64,000 bases of DNA from Clostridium sp. AWRP (GCF_004006395.2 NZ_CP029758.2:4154001-4218000); one strand, 5' to 3'; shown: positions 9,190 to 18,431, numbered from the stretch's first letter. Made by a program: numbers and translations. The notes: generated by a model from the letters alone, not told the origin.

Positions 9190-10302
9190 ATGATGCAAAA
9201 AAAGGAAACCATTAGCAATAACCAGTTTAGAGATATTCTGATTTGCGTTATGTGGCCTGCAACAATCAACTACGCAAGCGGCATTTTAGCTAGAGAAGTA
9301 GGCCGTGATATGTGGATAAGTGGTATTATAGGTATACTTACTATAATACCTTTTTCTCTTCTCATTATTTATATAGGACAAAGTTTTCCTGGCAAGACAG
9401 TTGTACAATATGGCCAGGACTTGTTAGGTCATGTACTAGGAAAAATTCTAGGGATAATACTTACACTGTACTTTTTTATCATGTCTTCCAGTTCAATATC
9501 AATGTACATCCATCATCTTACTGATTTCCTACTGCCGCGAACACCTTTTTTAGTACTAACTACAATGCATGTTTTGGTAATATTCTATTTAGTATGGAAA
9601 GGTTCTGAAGTCATTGGAAGAACAGCTGTTATTGCTTTCGGCGCATCAATAATTTTTTATTTTCTTGTTTTCATGGCTTCTCTAGGTGAAATAGATATTA
9701 ATAGAATTGCACCTTTTTTTGATTCAGGAGTCAAAAATGTATTTAAATCCACTTTAAAAACTAATACATTTATAGGCATATCCCAAATACTCATAGCTAT
9801 GATTCTTCCCATGGTCTATGATCAAAAAAAAGCTTTTGGCTCAGCGGCTTCTGGTATCCTCATTGGAGGTTCTTACTTTGTCTTCTATTTTATTGTAGAA
9901 TTAATGATTATGGGCCCTCATGTAGTAGCCTTAATGCGTATTGCCAGTATGGATTTTGTAAGGTCCATACAAATAACCCAATATCTCCATCGTTTTGAAT
10001 CCTTTATGGTTGCCCTGTGGTATTGGAGTATAATGACTCAGGCAGGAATTCTAGCAAGCTGTTCTTTAACCGCCTTTATGCAAACTACTGGAATAAAAAA
10101 GAAAAATCCATTCATTATTATTGTTTTCGCCTTAATAATGATAATTGTTACCTTTTACCTAGGGCATGACAGAGTGTTATTTTTAAATTTAAGGGAACAT
10201 ATATGGCAATATTTTTCCCTTCCAATTGACTTCGTAATACCTTTATTACTTTTCTTTGTCCTAAGCATAAAAAAAAGATTACATATGATAAAAAGCAAAT
10301 AA
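9190..10302 (+). CDS. gerKB: Spore germination permease-like protein, GerB family (B subunit)
   Basis: A 370-residue membrane protein with about 10 helices, in the GerAB branch of the APC superfamily; this subunit is taken to bind the germinant. The N-terminus has the family pattern ISNNQFRDILICVMWPATI and then SGILAREVGRDMWIS. AAGGAG is 11 bases before the first of two adjacent ATGs. Last gene of the A-C-B operon. The stop at 10300-10302 is followed within six bases by the first operator of the MarR promoter, and no separate terminator is visible. Confidence 0.9.
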   Translation: MMQKKETISNNQFRDILICVMWPATINYASGILAREVGRDMWISGIIGILTIIPFSLLIIYIGQSFPGKTVVQYGQDLLGHVLGKILGIILTLYFFIMSSSSISMYIHHLTDFLLPRTPFLVLTTMHVLVIFYLVWKGSEVIGRTAVIAFGASIIFYFLVFMASLGEIDINRIAPFFDSGVKNVFKSTLKTNTFIGISQILIAMILPMVYDQKKAFGSAASGILIGGSYFVFYFIVELMIMGPHVVALMRIASMDFVRSIQITQYLHRFESFMVALWYWSIMTQAGILASCSLTAFMQTTGIKKKNPFIIIVFALIMIIVTFYLGHDRVLFLNLREHIWQYFSLPIDFVIPLLLFFVLSIKKRLHMIKSK

Positions 10303-10307
10303 ATAAA

Positions 10308-10363
10308 GTTGAAAGTTCAACCTTAATATGTTACTATTAATATAATATAGTTGAACTTTCAAC
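10308..10363 (+). promoter_or_regulatory. Promoter with twin palindromic MarR-type operators
   Basis: GTTGAAAGTTCAAC (10308-10321) and GTTGAACTTTCAAC (10350-10363) are each near-perfect palindromes and exact reverse complements of each other, 42 bases apart (four helical turns). A promoter fits between and over them: TTGAAA at 10309-10314 and TACTAT at 10332-10337 with a 17-base spacer, or TATAAT at 10341. They lie just upstream of the MarR gene, so autoregulation by that protein is the obvious reading, as known for MarR family repressors. Confidence 0.7.
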
Positions 10364-10387
10364 TATTGTTTAAGGAGGTGAAAGGTT

Positions 10388-10837
10388 ATGGAAATCTTAC
10401 ATAGTCAGATACTGAGGGAAATAGGAGGTCTATCTCGCTGTATCCAGTCTATAAGTGACTTTAAATTTAAAGAAATAAATCTACAAAAAGGTCAATTTAC
10501 ATTCTTAACAAGAATATGTGAAAATGCTGGAATTAATCAAGTTGATTTATCAACTCTCTTAAAAGTAGACAAAACTACAACAACAAAAGCTGTACAGAAA
10601 CTTATCGAGGCTGGATATATAAATAAAAAAAAGGATGATATTGATAAAAGAATGTGGAGACTTTATCCAAAAGAAAAGGCATTAGATATATATCCATTTA
10701 TAATTAAGGAAGAAAACAAACATATACAAATTTGTTTCCATAACTTCAGTAAGGAAGAAAAAAAACTTGCCTATAAATTAGTTAAAAAAATGAGAGAGAA
10801 TATTGAAAATCATTGGAAAGAAATAAAAAATTCTTAG
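10388..10837 (+). CDS. MarR-family transcriptional regulator
   Basis: A 149-residue winged-helix regulator. The core NQVDLSTLLKVDKTTTTKAVQKL is the DNA-recognition helix-turn-helix, followed by the wing segment YINKKKDDIDKRMWRLYP near residues 77-95. AAGGAGG is 9 bases before the ATG. It is the first gene of a two-gene operon with an acetyltransferase 12 bases downstream, and twin palindromes just upstream probably serve as its own operators. The ligand is unknown; MarR-GNAT pairs often respond to toxic small molecules, but nothing here shows that. Confidence 0.9.
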   Translation: MEILHSQILREIGGLSRCIQSISDFKFKEINLQKGQFTFLTRICENAGINQVDLSTLLKVDKTTTTKAVQKLIEAGYINKKKDDIDKRMWRLYPKEKALDIYPFIIKEENKHIQICFHNFSKEEKKLAYKLVKKMRENIENHWKEIKNS

Positions 10838-10849
10838 GAGTGATCAATT

Positions 10850-11350
10850 ATGATAAGAAAAGCAATTATGAACGATATAAAAGATATTATGGAAATTATA
10901 AGACAAACTATCACAGAAATGCATACTTACAACAATACTCAATGGGATGAAAATTATCCTCAAAAAAAAGATTTTATTGATGATATTGAAAATGAGAACT
11001 TATTTGTAGTAGAAAAAGATGAAAAATTAGTTGGTTTCCTGTGCATCAATAAAATAGAACCAGCTGAATATAAGGGATTAAATTGGTCATTAAATGAAGA
11101 TTTTTTGGTTCTTCATAGAATGTCTGTTAATCCTAATTGTAGAAGATGCGGGATTGCCACTGAATTAATGAAATTTGCAGAAGACCTTGCTCTAAAAAAT
11201 AATATAAGATATTTAAAAACAGATACTTATTCGGTAAATGCAAAAATGCGAGCACTTTTTAAAAAGTGTAATTATAATTTTGTTGGAGAAATTCACTTTA
11301 ACGGAAAAGAAAAACCATTCTACTGCTATGGAAAAAAATTAAATAAGTAA
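10850..11350 (+). CDS. GNAT-family N-acetyltransferase
   Basis: A 166-residue acetyltransferase of the GNAT fold. The acetyl-CoA pyrophosphate loop is MSVNPNCRRCGIATELM near residues 99-115, close to the R/Q-x-x-G-x-G/A consensus although the second G is replaced by I. The C-terminal FKKCNYNFVGEI matches motif B. TTAGGAG precedes the ATG. Co-transcribed with the MarR regulator, so its level is presumably set by that repressor. Acceptor (amine, peptide or antibiotic) unknown. Confidence 0.88.
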   Translation: MIRKAIMNDIKDIMEIIRQTITEMHTYNNTQWDENYPQKKDFIDDIENENLFVVEKDEKLVGFLCINKIEPAEYKGLNWSLNEDFLVLHRMSVNPNCRRCGIATELMKFAEDLALKNNIRYLKTDTYSVNAKMRALFKKCNYNFVGEIHFNGKEKPFYCYGKKLNK

Positions 11351-11439
11351 AATCTCATATTTCAGCCAGAAATTGCTTGATATAAATAAATTTTTTACAT
11401 ATACTACATTTAGAAAATAGATTTGATTTGGAGGAACAT

Positions 11440-12342
11440 ATGAATAAAAAAGAACTTTTTTTAAGTAATATAGAAAATGGACATAATGTAAAACTATCAT
11501 TAATGGTAATGAAAATAATATTTAAAGATGCTTCTAAGATTGTATGTATATTAGCCGATAAGAGTGGAGAAATAAAAGCTAATATGCCAAATATAAATGA
11601 AAATATTACACAAGGAACAGTACTCGAGGCTGAAGGAATTAAAGATAATATTCTAGATATAAAGAACTATAAATTAATTTCTGATTATAACGTTTCAGAT
11701 TATCTTCCAACAGTAAAAAGACCTATCGAAGATATCATGGAGGAAATTGAACTGTATACAAATAAATATATTATTTCTAAAGAAGCTAGAGCTTTAAGCG
11801 ACTATTTCTTTAAAGATGAACTATTTCTAAATAAATTTAAAAGAGGAATAGGTGGTGTTTCCATGCATCACAATTATATAGGAGGCCTTGCGGAACACAC
11901 CTTGAACGTTATGTATTTAACTGCTGTGCTTTGTGAAAGGTATCAATGCCGGAGAAAAGAAATGGCAATGCTAGCAGCAAAACTCCACGACATTGGAAAA
12001 GTTTATGAATTGTATTATGATGGCCCTTTTAAATATACTCTTAGAGGAGAAATGGAAGGTCATATTGTTATTGGGGTAGAACTACTAGATAAAGCTATTA
12101 GGGAAAATCCTACACTGTATTCAGAGGATTTTATAATGAGGATAAAAGGATGTATTGTTCAGCATCATGGGAAACTTGAATTTGGTTCTCCAAGAGAAAT
12201 GAAAACAGAAGAATCATTTATAGTTAACTATGCTGATTCCATAGATGCTACTATGAATAAAATTTGTCAGATAAAGGATGAAACTGAACCTGATAATTGG
12301 TCAGAATTTGATAGAAGAATTCAAACAAAATTATACTTATAA
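11440..12342 (+). CDS. yhaM: YhaM-like 3'-5' exoribonuclease (OB-fold plus HD domain)
   Basis: A 300-residue protein with an N-terminal OB-type nucleic-acid binding fold and a C-terminal HD metal-dependent domain. The HD residues are in HHNYIGGLAEHTLNVMYL and KLHDIGKVYEL, with later HH and D residues in VQHHGKL and YADSIDA. This architecture and length match YhaM, an RNA-trimming 3'-5' exonuclease of Gram-positive bacteria. The start is set at 11440 because GGAGG lies 5 bases upstream; the in-frame TTG at 11428 overlaps that site. It appears monocistronic. Confidence 0.85.
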   Translation: MNKKELFLSNIENGHNVKLSLMVMKIIFKDASKIVCILADKSGEIKANMPNINENITQGTVLEAEGIKDNILDIKNYKLISDYNVSDYLPTVKRPIEDIMEEIELYTNKYIISKEARALSDYFFKDELFLNKFKRGIGGVSMHHNYIGGLAEHTLNVMYLTAVLCERYQCRRKEMAMLAAKLHDIGKVYELYYDGPFKYTLRGEMEGHIVIGVELLDKAIRENPTLYSEDFIMRIKGCIVQHHGKLEFGSPREMKTEESFIVNYADSIDATMNKICQIKDETEPDNWSEFDRRIQTKLYL

Positions 12343-12393
12343 ATAAAAGAAACGATATAAATTTAAAATATTCATCCAATTTTGATCACTTAA

Positions 12394-12426
12394 AAGCCCT
12401 CTAAATAATTATATTATCTAGGGGGT
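12394..12426 (+). terminator. Possible terminator after the exoribonuclease gene
   Basis: CCCTCTA pairs with TAGGGGG (7 pairs, one G-U) over a loop of about 17 bases, 50 bases after the stop. The T-run behind it is poor (TAACATATTTT), so this is only a moderate candidate. Confidence 0.4.
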
Positions 12427-12505
12427 AACATATTTTCTAAAAATAAAGCTATTTTCTGATTTAATTTTATTACATCATTTATATTTATTCTACAGATATG
12501 TAAAA

Positions 12506-12526
12506 TAAAAAGGCATACTTCTACGC
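12506..12526 (-). terminator. Compact terminator overlapping a stop codon
   Basis: On the minus strand GCGTA-GAAG-TATGC is followed by CTTTTTATTTT. The 5' arm contains the TAG stop of the zinc-ribbon gene, so the hairpin forms inside the end of the coding sequence. Short stem, but good U-tract. Confidence 0.5.
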
Positions 12527-12793
12527 TTCATATTTTTGTTTTAATCTCTCCATTATTTCTTTGTTTTGTTCAACAATACCATTCATCTTCTTCTGTAATT
12601 TCTGTATATCTTTAATATTTTCTCTTACCTTAGCATCTTCATAAAATGAAGTATATTCTTTTTTACAATGTGGACATTCAAAATAAGTCCTTCTAACACT
12701 ATCATTTACCCAATCTGTTTCTAATTTTTCTATTCTAAATATTTTTCCACAATCATCACAATGAACTTCAATTCCTTTTAAAGTATTTTTCAT
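12521..12793 (-). CDS. Small zinc-ribbon protein with coiled-coil tail
   Basis: A 90-residue protein. Residues 13-16 (CDDC) and 43-46 (CPHC) make a Cys-x2-Cys...Cys-x2-Cys zinc ribbon. The rest is charged and helical with heptad-like spacing, probably a short coiled coil. GGAGGGATGTT precedes the ATG. A second small gene lies 21 bases upstream on the same strand, so the two may be co-transcribed. I do not recognise a function. Similar ribbon proteins in Firmicutes act in nucleic-acid binding or as protein adaptors, which is only inference. Confidence 0.7.
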   Translation of the reverse strand: MKNTLKGIEVHCDDCGKIFRIEKLETDWVNDSVRRTYFECPHCKKEYTSFYEDAKVRENIKDIQKLQKKMNGIVEQNKEIMERLKQKYEA

Positions 12794-12814
12794 AACATCC
12801 CTCCTAGAATTAAA

Positions 12815-12940
12815 TTAATCTTGTTTTTCCTTATTTTTCTCTTCTTTACTATCACTAATTTTTTCTTCATCTTTATTAAGTAAATATCTGAAATCAGTTA
12901 AATCCTTATTTTTACCCCTGCCACCATTTTTACGTCCCAA
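12815..12940 (-). CDS. Very small basic/charged protein (41 residues)
   Basis: A short frame beginning with TTG, 8 bases after a strong GGGAGG. The product starts MGRKNGGRGKNKDLTDFRYL and then runs into a tail made almost only of K, E, D, N and S. The ribosome site, the compact reading frame and the basic Gly/Arg start suggest a real gene, possibly an RNA-binding or disordered protein. It is upstream of and in line with the zinc-ribbon gene. No function recognised. Confidence 0.55.
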   Translation of the reverse strand: MGRKNGGRGKNKDLTDFRYLLNKDEEKISDSKEEKNKEKQD

Positions 12941-13186
12941 ACAAACCACCTCCCAATTAGGCACTAAAACTTTATTTTTCATTCCATAACATCTAACTTT
13001 TTATACTTATGTCCATATCTATAGTATAACCTATAGATACAATTAATACTAATATCATATTACTGCAATTGTTTTCTAATCCTGTATTGCTCCTGAGGTA
13101 ACTTAAGAATATATTTTTTTATATTGGTAAAGATACTTTAAGAGAATATTTTCTAACAGTAATGGGAAGAAGGGAATTCATATTTA

Positions 13187-14761
13187 ATGAAATTTTCAAA
13201 AAAAATGAATGTAAGAAACGACATAATAAATAAAGCTAATCCTGCCATACATATAAGTAAAAATATAAATGAAAATATATCAAAACTAAAAAATGATTTT
13301 GGATACAGTAGTGACATTGAAGTTAGTTGTTTCAATTTTAATAACAACAAAGATTTAATTTGTGCAAATATATATATTAAAAGTTTAGTAGATAAAAACA
13401 TTATAAATAGTTTATCATTGCAATTGTCCAAATTAAAAAGCAAATGTTATGATACAGAAACTGATATAAATTTTGATATGCTAATGAATTATTTTTGTGG
13501 CACAAGAGATTCAAAAGAAGGGCTTGATTATGACACTCTTTATGATGATTTGTTATCGGGTAATACTGTATTTCTAATTGACGGATGCAATAAATTTTTT
13601 ACAATAGTTACAAAAAGCAATGAAGGTAGGTCTATCGAACAGACTACTTCCCAAACTGTAATAAGAGGACCTAAAGATGGATTTACTGAAAGAATAGACT
13701 CCAATATCTTACTTATCAGGAGAATAATTAAAAATAAAGATTTAAGAGTGGAAAATCTATCTATAGGCAGTATAACTAAAACAACAATAGATTTAGTGTA
13801 CATTAACAAAATAGCCAAAAATGAGATTGTTCAGGAGATAAGATCCCGGCTTAATAAAATAGAAATTAATGCTGTACTAGATGGTGGATACATTGAAGAA
13901 TTAATTAAAGATGACAAATATTCCATATTCCCTACTTTTTTTAATTCTGAAAGACCTGACTCTGTTGCTGCCGCTTTACTTGAAGGCAAGGTAGCAATTT
14001 TAGTTGATGGTACACCTTATGTATTAACAGCACCTGCTCTTATGGTTGAGTTTTTTCAATCCAGTGAAGACTATTATCATCACTACATTATATCTTCTAT
14101 GATACGTTTCTTTAGGTTTATTGCTCTTTTTCTTACACTTTTGACTCCTGCGCTATATATATCACTAACAACATTTCATCAAGAAATGCTTCCTACACCA
14201 TTGCTTATTAGTATAGCAACACAACGTGAAGAAGTTCCCCTTCCAGTTTTGCTAGAAGCACTGTTTATGGAGTTAACATTTGAAATATTAAGAGAAGCTG
14301 GTATAAGAATGCCTAGAGCTATAGGATCTGCCATTTCTATAGTAGGCGCCTTAGTACTTGGAGAGGCAGCAGTAAACGCTGGTGTTATATCGGCGGCTAT
14401 AGTTGTTGTTGTTGCACTAACTGCCATATCGAGTTTTGCTATACCCAATTATGAAATGTCAAATGCTATAAGAACACTGAGGTTCTTATTAATGATTTTA
14501 GCAGGAATTCTTGGCTTGTATGGTGTCTTTATGGGATTAATTATACTGATACTTCATTTGTGTAAAATAAAATCCATAACGGTTCCATATTTAACACCTG
14601 TGGCACCCAAAGTACAGGGTGGAAACAAAGATACCTTTTTTAGATTTCCTCTATGGAAAATGAAATATAACCTTAAAGGCATTAGCAGTGCTGATGCGGC
14701 AAAAGTAAATGAGAGGAGTCCTGTAAATCCAAACCAAAATGAAAAGCAGGAATTAAGCTAA
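13187..14761 (+). CDS. Spore germination protein, GerA family (A subunit, second cluster)
   Basis: A 524-residue GerA-type subunit. The N-terminal soluble half (about residues 1-250) holds VIRGPKDGFTERIDSN, and SERPDSVAAALLEGKVAIL leads into a membrane half of about five helices. Head of a second germinant-receptor operon whose order is A-C-D-B-B. The ribosome site is weak (AAGGGA, 14 bases away). A candidate sigma-G-like promoter, AGATA (13035) with CATATTA (13056) 16 bases on, lies about 125 bases upstream; this fits forespore expression but is a loose match. The stop overlaps the next start (TAATG). Confidence 0.9.
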   Translation: MKFSKKMNVRNDIINKANPAIHISKNINENISKLKNDFGYSSDIEVSCFNFNNNKDLICANIYIKSLVDKNIINSLSLQLSKLKSKCYDTETDINFDMLMNYFCGTRDSKEGLDYDTLYDDLLSGNTVFLIDGCNKFFTIVTKSNEGRSIEQTTSQTVIRGPKDGFTERIDSNILLIRRIIKNKDLRVENLSIGSITKTTIDLVYINKIAKNEIVQEIRSRLNKIEINAVLDGGYIEELIKDDKYSIFPTFFNSERPDSVAAALLEGKVAILVDGTPYVLTAPALMVEFFQSSEDYYHHYIISSMIRFFRFIALFLTLLTPALYISLTTFHQEMLPTPLLISIATQREEVPLPVLLEALFMELTFEILREAGIRMPRAIGSAISIVGALVLGEAAVNAGVISAAIVVVVALTAISSFAIPNYEMSNAIRTLRFLLMILAGILGLYGVFMGLIILILHLCKIKSITVPYLTPVAPKVQGGNKDTFFRFPLWKMKYNLKGISSADAAKVNERSPVNPNQNEKQELS

Positions 14762-15960
14762 TGTACACGAAGTTTAAAAAAATATTAATTTTTTTTATTA
14801 TAATGCCAAGCATATTTTTGACTGGATGCTGGGACAGCCGTGAAATAAACACTCTTGCAATTACTTTATGTATTGGTATTGACAAAACTGAAAATGGATA
14901 TTTAGTTTCAGAACAAGTTATAACTCCAAAAGTAGTAGCTTCTAATAAAGCACCAGCTGAATCCCCAATTGTTATATATACAGCTGAAGGAAGAGATTTA
15001 GATGCAGCAATTAGAAGTATTACCACAAAATCTTCAAGGAAAATATATAATGCACACTTAAGAATGGTTGTATTTAATGAGAATGTTGCAAAAGATGGTA
15101 TAAAAGATATACTTGATTATTTTGCACGTTCTCCTGAATATCGTACTGATTTTTATTTTGCCATAACTAAAAATACAACTGCAAAAGAGGTTCTGAGTCT
15201 TTTAACGCCTATAGAATCACTACCTGGGCTTAATATGTATAAATCACTTACTATGTCTAGTAAAGAATGGGCACCTACAAAATCCATTAGAATAATAGAA
15301 CTTATAAACTCTATTATTCTAGATGGAAAAAATCCAGTACTTACAGGAATTAAATTTACTAGTGATAAAGTCACTCCAAAGTCTATAAACGATTTAAAAC
15401 AAGGTAGTGGAATTAGAAAAGTAACATATAGTGGTTTAGGTGCTTTTAAAAAAGATAAACTTGTAGGATGGTTAAATGAGGATGAGAGCAAAGGCTACAA
15501 TTATATTACTGGAAATGTAAAACGCACAGTAGGATACACATACTATACTGATAACGTTAAAATTACAAGTGATGTTACAGATGCTAAATCAACTGTAACA
15601 TCTTCTTTAGTAAATGGTAAACCTGCTATTGATGTTCAGATAAATGTAACCCAAAATACCGGGGCAGTTGGAGGAGATTTTGATGTTTCTAAAGAGGAAA
15701 ACAAAAATATAGTAAATAAAATGTCTGAGAAAGCAATTAAAATAATTTGTGAGAAGTCAATTCATAAATCACAAACTCAATTAAAAACTGATGTTTTTGG
15801 CTTTGGAGAAGTAGTACATAGAGAACATCCTAAACTATGGGAAAAAATTAAAAATAACTGGGATACTGAATTTACACATATTCCTGTCAACATTACCGTG
15901 AATGTAAAAACACATCAATTGGGTGAAGTCACAAAACCATTTTTTATTAAGGAGAAATAG
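14761..15960 (+). CDS. Spore germination lipoprotein, GerC family (C subunit, second cluster)
   Basis: A 399-residue Ger(x)C lipoprotein with a signal ending FLTGCWDSREINTLA; the cysteine near residue 23 is the lipid-modified one. It keeps the C-terminal REHPKLW segment seen in the family. Its ATG overlaps the stop of the A gene by one base, which implies translational coupling and equal amounts of A and C subunits. Outer face of the spore inner membrane. Confidence 0.9.
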   Translation: MYTKFKKILIFFIIMPSIFLTGCWDSREINTLAITLCIGIDKTENGYLVSEQVITPKVVASNKAPAESPIVIYTAEGRDLDAAIRSITTKSSRKIYNAHLRMVVFNENVAKDGIKDILDYFARSPEYRTDFYFAITKNTTAKEVLSLLTPIESLPGLNMYKSLTMSSKEWAPTKSIRIIELINSIILDGKNPVLTGIKFTSDKVTPKSINDLKQGSGIRKVTYSGLGAFKKDKLVGWLNEDESKGYNYITGNVKRTVGYTYYTDNVKITSDVTDAKSTVTSSLVNGKPAIDVQINVTQNTGAVGGDFDVSKEENKNIVNKMSEKAIKIICEKSIHKSQTQLKTDVFGFGEVVHREHPKLWEKIKNNWDTEFTHIPVNITVNVKTHQLGEVTKPFFIKEK

Positions 15961-15965
15961 TAAAT

Positions 15966-16205
15966 ATGTTTATAGTATCTATATTAGCAGTATTATCCTT
16001 TAGTATCACATTATGTATTGTAGAAATACCAAAAATGTTAAAAGAAAATCTCCATAGAGAATTATGGACATTTTCTATATTACTTGCTCTTGGTACAGTA
16101 CTTGCAATACTTAAAAGCCTTAATGTGAAGATACCCAACCCTTCAGACTTTATAGCGTGGGTGTATTCACCCCTTACAAATATTATTAAAAGTTTATTAG
16201 AATGA
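15966..16205 (+). CDS. Small two-helix membrane protein, GerA-cluster D-type subunit
   Basis: A 79-residue protein with two predicted membrane helices, about residues 1-19 and 35-51, separated by a charged loop (EIPKMLKENLHRE) and followed by a short amphipathic tail. It lies between the C gene (5 bases) and the first B gene (13 bases) of the germination operon. Small two-helix D proteins are known in some Bacillus GerA-type operons, where they modulate receptor activity. Assignment rests on size, topology and position rather than a motif. Confidence 0.7.
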   Translation: MFIVSILAVLSFSITLCIVEIPKMLKENLHRELWTFSILLALGTVLAILKSLNVKIPNPSDFIAWVYSPLTNIIKSLLE

Positions 16206-16218
16206 GGTACTTAACATT

Positions 16219-17328
16219 ATGAATAAAATAAAAATTACAAATCATCAGTTACTGGCTATAACTGCAGTATATGTATGTGGAGCATCAGCTATTATTATTT
16301 CTGCTAATGCTGCGTCACTAGCTAAGCGGGATGCCTGGATTTCTGCAATAGTAGCAATGCTATTCGGGCTGATTGTAATTTGGATTAATACCTATTTAGG
16401 TGGATTATATCCTAATAAGACATATGTTCAAGTTATTCAGTTGTTACTTGGTAAATGGTTTGGTGGATTTGTTGCATCAAATTTTATTTTAATGTGTTTT
16501 ATTGGTGCACCACAGTTTATATGGTATGTTGGTGATTTTTTCACAATGGAATATATGCCAAATACACCTTCATATGTTATAAATATAATATTTTCAATTG
16601 TAGTTATTGTTGCATTGCTTTATGGAATAGAAGTAATAGCCCGTACATTTGAGATATTTCTTTATTTGATAGTTGTCATGTTTATATTATCCATGCTTTT
16701 ACTTACTCCTAATATAGATATCACTAACATATTACCAGTACTGGAAAATGGAATTGTACCAGTTTTAAATGCTTCTTTTCCACTTCTTGCATTTACAACC
16801 TTTCCCACAATTATTTTAAATATGGTATATCCTGTGAATATAAAAGATATAAAGGATGGAAAAAAGTCAATATTAAACGGATATTTGATAGGAATGGCTA
16901 TTATAATTACTTCAATTTTAATGTGTAATTTAGTTCTTGGAAATACAATTACTGCAAATTCACGATTTCCAGTTTTTTTACTATCAAAAGAAATCAATAT
17001 AGGTATAATAATTACAAGATTGGAGGCTTTCATAATAATTGTTTGGCTAATTACTATTTTTAACAATACAGTGTTTTACTTTTATGCAGAAACTTTAGGA
17101 TTAGCACAACTATTAAAGTTAAAAAATCATAAAAAAATAATTTTACCTCTTGGGTTAATTATGATTGTATTTTCAGGTATTATATATAACGATGTTATAT
17201 ATGAAATGAACTGGGATACGGAAGTCTGGCCACTATACATTATTTCATTTGGATTGATTTTGCCCATGTTATTACTTGTTGTATTTTGGATAAAAAAATT
17301 ATTGCATAGAACAGGAGGTAAAACATAA
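16219..17328 (+). CDS. Spore germination permease-like protein, GerB family (first of two)
   Basis: A 369-residue, about 10-helix GerB subunit starting MNKIKITNHQLLAITAVYVC. The N-terminal I-TNHQL motif, the ASLAKRDAWISAI segment and the YGIEVIARTFEI segment are typical of the family. It is followed 5 bases on by a second full-length B gene whose start and internal motifs are alike (NKIKITNHQL against DRIKITNHQL), so the two are probably an old tandem duplication. The B subunit is taken to be the germinant-binding one, so two versions could give two specificities. Confidence 0.9.
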   Translation: MNKIKITNHQLLAITAVYVCGASAIIISANAASLAKRDAWISAIVAMLFGLIVIWINTYLGGLYPNKTYVQVIQLLLGKWFGGFVASNFILMCFIGAPQFIWYVGDFFTMEYMPNTPSYVINIIFSIVVIVALLYGIEVIARTFEIFLYLIVVMFILSMLLLTPNIDITNILPVLENGIVPVLNASFPLLAFTTFPTIILNMVYPVNIKDIKDGKKSILNGYLIGMAIIITSILMCNLVLGNTITANSRFPVFLLSKEINIGIIITRLEAFIIIVWLITIFNNTVFYFYAETLGLAQLLKLKNHKKIILPLGLIMIVFSGIIYNDVIYEMNWDTEVWPLYIISFGLILPMLLLVVFWIKKLLHRTGGKT

Positions 17329-17333
17329 GTGAC

Positions 17334-18431
17334 ATGGATAGAATAAAAATTACAAATCATCAACTTTTTTCATTAACCACCAGTATTACATTTGGAGGTC
17401 CTGTTCTTGTTATTCCTGCTCTAATAGCAAGCATAGCAAAACAAGATGCATGGATTACATCATTACTTACTCCTGCATTTGGTATACCTATAATATGGAT
17501 GTATTGTTTTCTGGGCAGTCAGTATCCTGACATGACATTAGTTGGAATAATAAAAAAAATATTTGGAAAATGGATTGGCTTAATTGTTGCAGGTAATGTT
17601 GTATTCTTCTATTTAACAATTGCTTATCATCTGCCATGGTATATTGACAACTTTATAACTACTCAAGTTATGCCACAAACACCAGCATATATTATAAATT
17701 CACTATTTGTGATAGCCGTTGTGATAGCTTTATTATATGGACTAGAAACATTTGCACGTACTTCTGAGATAATCATATATTTTACTTCAATTCTATTTTT
17801 TTTAGCAATGATTCTTGTTTTGCCAAATGCAAAAATAGAAAATATTCAACCTGTATTTGAAAATGGCATTATTCCAATCCTAAAGAGTTCAGTATTTTTA
17901 TCATGTTTTTTAACATTTCCTTTAATCACTCTAATGATGATATATCCTATTAACCTTAATACTATATCGGAAGGTAAAAAGTCACTTTTCAAAGGTTATT
18001 TGTGGGGTGCATTTATGATTTTTATCACAAATTTTATGTCTATACTGGTGCTTGGAAGTGGAATAACTGCCAAAGAACAGTATCCTACATATTTACTTGC
18101 CAAAGAAATAAATGTTGGCATTGTATTCACAAGACTAGAATTTATAATTGCTGCTGTGTGGATTGTTACACTATTTATAATAGGTATATCCTTTTTTTAT
18201 GCAGGCATAATAGGACTTTCGGAATTGCTTAAACTACAAAACTATAAAAAGATAGTTATGCCGTTTGGACTTATTGTATTAGTAATGTCAGAGGTTGTTT
18301 TTCCAGATACTATATATCAAGCAAATTGGGTTAATTTTATATGGACACCTTTTAGTATTACATACGGATTAATAGTACCTATTTCATTACTATTTGTATT
18401 TTTAATAAAGAAATGGATATCCAAAGAATAA
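17334..18431 (+). CDS. Spore germination permease-like protein, GerB family (second of two)
   Basis: A 365-residue GerB subunit of about 10 helices, paralogous to its upstream neighbour: IKITNHQL, ASIAKQDAWITSL, YGLETFARTSEI and the LPNAKIENIQPVFENGIIPI loop have direct counterparts there. Both copies are intact, without frameshifts. AGGAGGTAAAA lies at the end of the preceding gene, spaced for this ATG. Last gene of the operon, followed by a strong terminator. Confidence 0.9.
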   Translation: MDRIKITNHQLFSLTTSITFGGPVLVIPALIASIAKQDAWITSLLTPAFGIPIIWMYCFLGSQYPDMTLVGIIKKIFGKWIGLIVAGNVVFFYLTIAYHLPWYIDNFITTQVMPQTPAYIINSLFVIAVVIALLYGLETFARTSEIIIYFTSILFFLAMILVLPNAKIENIQPVFENGIIPILKSSVFLSCFLTFPLITLMMIYPINLNTISEGKKSLFKGYLWGAFMIFITNFMSILVLGSGITAKEQYPTYLLAKEINVGIVFTRLEFIIAAVWIVTLFIIGISFFYAGIIGLSELLKLQNYKKIVMPFGLIVLVMSEVVFPDTIYQANWVNFIWTPFSITYGLIVPISLLFVFLIKKWISKE

